This document shows, piece by piece, positions 59,659-64,000 of a DNA stretch of 64,000 nt; within the stretch, counting starts at the first letter, position 1; the number at the start of each line of letters is the position of its first letter. The stretch is from assembly GCF_014873535.1 (NCBI RefSeq), contig NZ_JADBEF010000001.1:186001-250000 (forward strand), in the 5' to 3' direction. The notes beneath the pieces were generated by a model. It was given only the letters and a program-made list of their open reading frames with translations, was not told the DNA's origin and did no database searches. This DNA is from Nonomuraea africana (GTDB lineage Bacteria > Actinomycetota > Actinomycetes > Streptosporangiales > Streptosporangiaceae). The position numbers were made by a program, and so were the translations under genes.

Positions 59659-60918
59659 ATGGGCGGAAGCGAGCAGGAGGAGCGCGTACCGGTGGGGGAT
59701 CGCCCGGACCCGGATCTGGTGGCGAGGTCCCTGGGCGAGGCTGAGCCCGGAAGCGTCGCCAGCACTCCGAACCGGACGGGGTCGGGGCCGGGGGTGGCCG
59801 AGCGAGAGCTCAACCGGGCGGCCGTGCGTTACGCGGTGTGGCTGCGTTCGGCGGTGATCGTGCCCTGCGTGGTTTTCGGGATCCTCGCGACACCGGACGA
59901 GCACAGATTGGCGACGCTCTCGATGGGGGCCGTCGCGATCGTGTGGTGCGCGCTCCGCCTGGTCTGGACGCGGAATCGGACGCTCCCGCGCTCGTGGGTC
60001 CCGGTAGCGGTCGACGCGACCGTCCTCGTGGCGGTGGGGCTCGGCCAGGCGGTGACCGGCGCCGGGGACCCGGGCGGCTGGGTGGTGGCGCTGGTCTCGA
60101 TCACAGCCGTGACGTGTCCGTACGAGTGGCCCACCCGGCCGCTGGTGGGGTGCGGCCTGGGCCTGCTCGGGGCCGGTGCCTTCGTCGCGGGGGCCTTCGC
60201 TCACTCGGGCCAGTGGTCGCCGGTCGCGCTGGCCGGGGCGCGCGTGCTGCTGGAACTTATGCTGTCCCGGCTGTCTTATGTGCTCGTCCGCGCCCAGGCG
60301 CGCTCGGCGGACCGGCTCACCGAGCGGGTGGCGGCCCGGCGCCGGCACGCCGCCGTCGCCGCGGCCAGGCGCTCGAGCGAGCGGGAATACCTCGCGACCC
60401 TGCACGACACGGCGAGCACCACGCTACTGATGGTCGCGGTGGGAGCTCGCGACGGAACCCGGTGGGTGCCCGAGCGCGCCCGCCACGATCTGGAGGAGCT
60501 CGCCAAGGTGCCGGGATCGGGCGACGGCCGCATCGAGTTGGGGCCGCTGCTGAGCACCGCGACCCACCACCCCGCCGTCCGTGTCGAGGTGGAGATCGAC
60601 GCTCTGCCTCCGCTGCCCGCGTCGCCGGCACTCGCGATCTTCCACGGCGTACGGGAGGCGCTGACGAATGTGGAGCGGCACGCGGGGGTTCCGGAGGCGT
60701 CCCTGCGGGCGGGGCTCGACGAGAGCGGAAGGATCGTGGTCGAGCTGCGGGACCGGGGCCGCGGTTTCGACCCGCGGCATGTCGCCCCGCACCGTCGCGG
60801 CCTCTCCGGTTCGATCGTGGAGCGGATGACCAGGGCGGGCGGCCGGGTGCTGGTCGCCTCGCGGCCGGGCGCCGGCACCACGCTGAGATGGACGTGGCCG
60901 GATGACGCAGACTGCTGA
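59659..60918 (+). CDS. Sensor histidine kinase, first gene of a three-gene signalling operon
   Basis: 419 residues. About six membrane helices lie between 60 and 205, followed by a coiled segment. His249 in REYLATLHDTASTTLLMVA is the likely phospho-acceptor. The HATPase carries the N-box REALTNVERHAG and the G-box DRGRGFDP, with GAGTTLRWTWP at the end. It overlaps the next gene by 17 nt. The downstream kinase-like protein lacks these ATPase motifs, so this one must supply the phosphate. Confidence 0.87.
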   Translation: MGGSEQEERVPVGDRPDPDLVARSLGEAEPGSVASTPNRTGSGPGVAERELNRAAVRYAVWLRSAVIVPCVVFGILATPDEHRLATLSMGAVAIVWCALRLVWTRNRTLPRSWVPVAVDATVLVAVGLGQAVTGAGDPGGWVVALVSITAVTCPYEWPTRPLVGCGLGLLGAGAFVAGAFAHSGQWSPVALAGARVLLELMLSRLSYVLVRAQARSADRLTERVAARRRHAAVAAARRSSEREYLATLHDTASTTLLMVAVGARDGTRWVPERARHDLEELAKVPGSGDGRIELGPLLSTATHHPAVRVEVEIDALPPLPASPALAIFHGVREALTNVERHAGVPEASLRAGLDESGRIVVELRDRGRGFDPRHVAPHRRGLSGSIVERMTRAGGRVLVASRPGAGTTLRWTWPDDADC

Positions 60919-62044
60919 GCGCCGCCGCGGCAGGTCGGCCGTCCGCGTCGAGGAATTGCTCCTGCGCGGCGCCCGCGCGTCGGTTCTGGCCGTCACGGTG
61001 GCCGTTCAGTTCGGCCTGTGCCTACCCACGCTCATCGAGCACAGCCGGCGCTACGAGCCGCTGTGGCTAGAGATCGCCGGATTTGTCCTGATGGCCGGCG
61101 TCGCGGCCGGCGCGGCCGTGTGCCTGGCTCGATACGGCGGGATCCCGCCGCCCGTACGGCGCGCCGGCGCGGGGCTGGTGCTGCTCGCGGCGGGCGCGGC
61201 GGCGGTCGCCGCGCCGCCGGGCAACTATCTGGATCGGGCCCACTGGTACTTCGGTATGGTCGGCTGGTACGGCGTTCTGTTGCTGTTCGACCGGCCGCCC
61301 GCGCGACTGGCCCTCTTCCTCGGCGCGAACCTTGTCGTCGCCCTCGCCAAGGCCATCGTGTCCGGGTCGCCCGACCCGCGGGCATGGGCCGCGATGGCGG
61401 TGTCCGTGGTGTCCGTCTACGGGTTCCAGCTCGCGCTGAGCCTGGTGATCCGGGAGGTGTGGCGCGTCGCCGCGCGGGCGAGGGCGGCGGCGGAGGAAGA
61501 GGAGCAGTTCAGAACGGCGGAGGCGGTGGCCGAGCACGTCCACCGCGATCATCAGCAGCGCTACGTCGCGCTGCTGGGCACCGCCGTCCCGCTGCTGGCC
61601 GGGCTCGGCTACGGCTCGCTCGACCCGTCGGATCCTGACGTCCGGCGCCGCTGCGCGCACGAGGCGGCCAGGATACGGCGCCTGTTCGCGGAGAAAGACG
61701 ACGTGTCCGACCGATTGGTGCACGAGTTGCGGGCGGTCATCGAGGTCGCCGAGCGAAGCGGGATCACCGTCCAGTTCGCGGCGCGGGGCGAGCCGCGGGA
61801 ACTCTCCAAGGACGTGCGGCGCGAGCTGATCGACCCAGTGTCGGCCGTGCTCGCCGCGGCGGCGTCCAGCACCCGGGTCACGGTGGTCCGCACGCCCCAC
61901 CGGGTCCGGGTCAGCGCCCTCGGCGACGGGCCGGGACCGCTGCGCCTGGAGTTCGGATCGCGGCACGTGGAGGTGCAGGGTGTGGTTGCGGAGAATCGAC
62001 TGTGGGTGGAGGCGGTGTGGCCACAAGGGACGCCATCACGGTGA
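60902..62044 (+). CDS. Degenerate membrane kinase-like protein
   Basis: 380 residues. It has five to six helices (about 28-185), then a DHp-like helix with EHVHRDHQQRYVALLG. The expected ATPase domain reads RRELIDPVSAVLAAAASSTR, VTVVRTPHRVRVSALGDGPG, and lacks the N-box Asn and the G-box glycines. It is probably a non-catalytic partner of the kinase at 59659, for example a phosphotransfer or sensor subunit. It overlaps that gene by 17 nt and the response regulator by 28 nt. Confidence 0.75.
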   Translation: MTQTAERRRGRSAVRVEELLLRGARASVLAVTVAVQFGLCLPTLIEHSRRYEPLWLEIAGFVLMAGVAAGAAVCLARYGGIPPPVRRAGAGLVLLAAGAAAVAAPPGNYLDRAHWYFGMVGWYGVLLLFDRPPARLALFLGANLVVALAKAIVSGSPDPRAWAAMAVSVVSVYGFQLALSLVIREVWRVAARARAAAEEEEQFRTAEAVAEHVHRDHQQRYVALLGTAVPLLAGLGYGSLDPSDPDVRRRCAHEAARIRRLFAEKDDVSDRLVHELRAVIEVAERSGITVQFAARGEPRELSKDVRRELIDPVSAVLAAAASSTRVTVVRTPHRVRVSALGDGPGPLRLEFGSRHVEVQGVVAENRLWVEAVWPQGTPSR

Positions 62045-62673
62045 CGCTGATCGACGACCATCCGGCGGTCCTGGCCGGGATGGAGTACTGGTACTCGACG
62101 GCGGATCCGCCGATCAAGGTCGTGGCCTCCGGCGCCACCGTGCAGACCGCGTGGGCGCCGCCAGGTGACGCGGCCGCGGTCGTCGTGCTCGACCTGCAAC
62201 TGGGTGGCCGCCCGCCCGCCTACGACGACCTGCGACGGCTGGTCGACGCGGGCCGGCAGGTCATCGTCTACACCATGCGCGACGACGAGAAGACCGCGCT
62301 GACCTGCATGGACCTCGGGGCCTTCACCTTCCTCACCAAAGCCGAGGGAGAGGAGCACCTGACCGCGGCCACGGTCGCGGCCGCGCACGACCTGCCCTAC
62401 ACGCCGCCGGCGCTGGCCGGGGCGTTCGGCGCGGACACTGCGCCCGATCGGCCGAATCTCTCTCTGCGGGAGGAGGAGGTGCTGATCGAGTGGTTCCAGT
62501 GCGAGTCGAAGGAGCTCGTCGCGCGGAAACTCGGCATCACGCCGCGGACGGTCAACTCTTATCTCGACCGGGTCCGGATCAAGTACGCGAACGTGGGGCG
62601 GGAGGCCCGGACCAAGGCGAACCTGGTCGCGCGAGCGATCCAGGACGGACTGATCGACGTGGACGATCTGTGA
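62017..62673 (+). CDS. Response regulator with LuxR-type HTH
   Basis: 218 residues from GTG 62017, with GGAGG 4 nt upstream. Receiver: LIDDHP (Asp13/14), phospho-acceptor Asp59 in VVVLDLQLGG, FLTKAEG with the conserved Lys. The C-terminal HTH is atypical: LSLREEEVLIEWFQCESKEL, KLGITPRTVNSYLDRVRIKY. It overlaps the degenerate kinase by 28 nt. The unit is kinase, pseudo-kinase, regulator. Confidence 0.88.
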   Translation: MATRDAITVTLIDDHPAVLAGMEYWYSTADPPIKVVASGATVQTAWAPPGDAAAVVVLDLQLGGRPPAYDDLRRLVDAGRQVIVYTMRDDEKTALTCMDLGAFTFLTKAEGEEHLTAATVAAAHDLPYTPPALAGAFGADTAPDRPNLSLREEEVLIEWFQCESKELVARKLGITPRTVNSYLDRVRIKYANVGREARTKANLVARAIQDGLIDVDDL

Positions 62674-62911
62674 TCACATGATCACGGTGTGCATTGCGGG
62701 TCGAACGACCGTCACTCAGGACAGGTCCGGTTCCCTAGGGTGGTCGCCGCGTCACCGAGGCGGCCTTGGCACGCGCCTTTCGAGGCGTCGGCGGGGCGGT
62801 GCACCGGCGCGTATGCGCCCGGTCGATGCCGCTGAGGTCGCCGAGTGCCGAGCGCATCGGACGGTGACGGACTCGAACAGGCAATCACAAGAAGATTCGG
62901 GAGTTTGTGTC

Positions 62912-63700
62912 GTGAGGCGAGTTCGAAGGCGTTCATTCAAACGGGCGACCGTGCGCGGGGCAGGAGTGTGTGCGATCCTCGCGGCGGCGGTGGCGTTGCC
63001 GCTGTCGCCTACGGCTCACGCGGTCACCGCCGACAAGACGGACGACAAGCTGACCGCCGGCGAGATTCTCAAGCCGAATGAGTCGGTGAAGTCCGAGAAC
63101 GGCCAGTACAAGCTGATCCAGCAGGTCCAGGGCAACCTCGTGCTGTACGGCCCCGGAAACAAGGCCCTCTGGGGGACGCCCACGTCGGGCACCACCGCGT
63201 ACGCGACCATGCAGCGCGAGGGCAACCTCGTCATCTACAACGCCTCGAACCAGCCGCTGTGGGGAACCAACACCGCCGGCAACCCCGGCGCTTACCTCGA
63301 GGTGCAGGACGACGGCAACCTCGTCATCTACTCAGCGAGCAACGAGTTCCTCTGGTCGCGGCACGCCTACGTCGGGTCGCTCCCGTCCGGCCACACACTC
63401 AAGACCGGACAGTGGGTCCAGTCACGGAACGGCGAGTACAGGCTGCTCATGCAGAAGGAAGGCAACCTCGTCCTCTACAACCGGGCCGACAAGGGCCTGT
63501 GGACGACCCCCACAGGCGACAGGCCGGGGGCCTATGCCGCGATGCAGAGGGAAGGCAATCTGGTGATCTACAGCTCGTCGAACAAGGGCGTGTGGACCAC
63601 TAAGACCGCGGGCAACTCCGGCGCGTATCTGGCAGTGCAGAACCAGGGCAAGGTCGTGATCTACTCCAAGGACGACCGGCCCCTCTGGTCGGTGAACTAG
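62912..63700 (+). CDS. Secreted bulb-type (mannose-binding-like) lectin, two B-lectin domains
   Basis: 262 residues from GTG 62912, with GGGAG upstream. An Arg-rich signal peptide (RRVRRRSFKRATVRG, then GVCAILAAAVALPL) ends near AHA. Six beta-prism repeats form two B-lectin domains. The Q-x-D-x-N-x-V-x-Y motif appears as QVQGNLVLY, QREGNLVIY, QDDGNLVIY, QKEGNLVLY, QREGNLVIY and QNQGKVVIY. Only the third keeps the Asp, and the sixth has lost Asn, so mannose binding may be weak or altered. Extracellular. A long hairpin follows. Confidence 0.9.
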   Translation: MRRVRRRSFKRATVRGAGVCAILAAAVALPLSPTAHAVTADKTDDKLTAGEILKPNESVKSENGQYKLIQQVQGNLVLYGPGNKALWGTPTSGTTAYATMQREGNLVIYNASNQPLWGTNTAGNPGAYLEVQDDGNLVIYSASNEFLWSRHAYVGSLPSGHTLKTGQWVQSRNGEYRLLMQKEGNLVLYNRADKGLWTTPTGDRPGAYAAMQREGNLVIYSSSNKGVWTTKTAGNSGAYLAVQNQGKVVIYSKDDRPLWSVN

Positions 63701-63710
63701 CGCTCTCGCC

Positions 63711-63756
63711 GTGACGCCGGGATCGCCTGCGGTGGCCGGGCGATCCGCGGCGTCAC
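63711..63756 (+). terminator. Long hairpin terminator after the lectin gene
   Basis: GTGACGCCG-GGATCGCC pairs with GGCGATCC-G-CGGCGTCAC: 17 bp with one bulged G and an 11-nt loop, 10 bp after the stop. There is no T-run (C-rich instead). Confidence 0.7.
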
Positions 63757-63761
63757 CCCCC

Positions 63762-63999
63762 TCATGCCGGAGGTCCGCGGGGCCAGAAGCAGTCGGCCCT
63801 CCTGTACACGGCGCGCGGATCTTCGGCGACGGCCCCAGCCCTGCCTGCCAAGCCCTGCTGGTGGCCCGCCTCCGCCGACGAGGCGTCGCATGTGCCCGCC
63901 CTCGAAGCCGTCGTCACGTATTTGCTTTGCGCATCCGTGAGCTCGAATGCTTCGGGCATCACCTCCTCAAGGGCCTGGACACCGATATCAACCTGCGCG
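63762..63999 (-). CDS. Possible 3' end of an unknown gene entering from the right edge
   Basis: The minus frame is open to the edge: AQVDIGVQALEEVMPEAFEL, TDAQSKYVTTASRAGTCD, and a less convincing tail ending FWPRGPPA. AGGAGGTG before an internal ATG (63959) might be an alternative start. No family recognised. Confidence 0.3.
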   Translation of the reverse strand, partial: AQVDIGVQALEEVMPEAFELTDAQSKYVTTASRAGTCDASSAEAGHQQGLAGRAGAVAEDPRAVYRRADCFWPRGPPA

Positions 64000-64000
64000 T

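Noticed and set aside
59838..60905. Alternative 355-codon plus frame inside the kinase gene
   Set aside because: Gly/Arg-rich frame without domains; the other frame has membrane helices, H-box and N-box.
62670..62685. GTGATC-ACAT-GATCAC repeat at the response regulator stop
   Set aside because: Only 6-bp arms; too short to call a terminator or operator.
63085..63690. Possible tandem DNA repeats or CRISPR-like pattern in the lectin gene
   Set aside because: Periodicity is at protein level (B-lectin motifs), with diverged DNA and no uniform repeat-spacer structure.

Overview
High-GC actinobacterial chromosome segment. GTG starts, predicted leaderless transcripts, a SARP regulator, several NB-ARC/TPR regulators, NarL-type two-component systems, ECF sigma factors with DGPF partners, a DUF5999 protein and large secreted subtilases all fit Streptosporangiales-like soil actinomycetes (for example Nonomuraea or Streptosporangium). 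The assignment rests on gene content, not on a marker gene.

Left part (1-17,900): a HAD phosphatase and a broken membrane gene lead to two paralogous secreted S8 peptidases (1,478-4,990 and 12,327-15,602). Each is paired with a paralogous regulator carrying an N-terminal winged helix and a C-terminal LuxR-type HTH (4,994-5,956 and 15,639-16,628). The first regulator ends a tightly overlapping minus-strand run: SARP/pseudo-cyclase/NB-ARC/TPR protein, a 106-residue unknown, then the regulator, converging on peptidase 1. Between the modules lie a DUF4386 membrane protein and two small secreted four-cysteine proteins. An epoxide-hydrolase-like enzyme follows.

Middle (18,400-32,200): a DUF5999/anti-sigma-like ATPase pair, three NB-ARC/TPR ATPase regulators around one divergent promoter, an ECF sigma factor with two YciI/DGPF proteins, a dihydrofolate-reductase-family protein, two divergent STAS proteins, and a universal stress protein flanked by 101-bp near-identical direct repeats.

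Mobile and decayed region (32,200-41,000): integrase remnants, a Mu/Tn552-type transposase with a TniB-like ATPase (both frameshifted), an IS3 OrfA remnant, a broken DHA2 exporter, an intact methyltransferase/MerR pair, and a SigJ-like sigma gene that has lost its 5' end beside another integrase remnant.

Putative sigma regulon (41,000-47,130, all minus): DGPF protein, ECF sigma factor, SnoaL-like protein, DoxX protein, FAD/berberine-bridge-type oxidase, SDR and a damaged SGNH esterase. A repeated promoter-like block (TGTCCC, 17 bp, CGTC or CGTG) precedes the SnoaL and SDR genes.

Right part (47,400-64,000): a decayed IS3 element sits just upstream of a histidine kinase-response regulator-histidine kinase operon. 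Then come an alpha/beta hydrolase, a broken acyltransferase gene, and a tRNA 3' half with its terminator that looks like an integration-site boundary. Beyond it are a clean IS982-family insertion between two tiny genes, an XRE/TPR regulator, a luciferase-like oxidoreductase, a kinase-degenerate kinase-response regulator operon and a secreted bulb-type lectin. No CRISPR array, rRNA or complete tRNA was found. Many genes carry frameshifts or deletions; some may be assembly errors.
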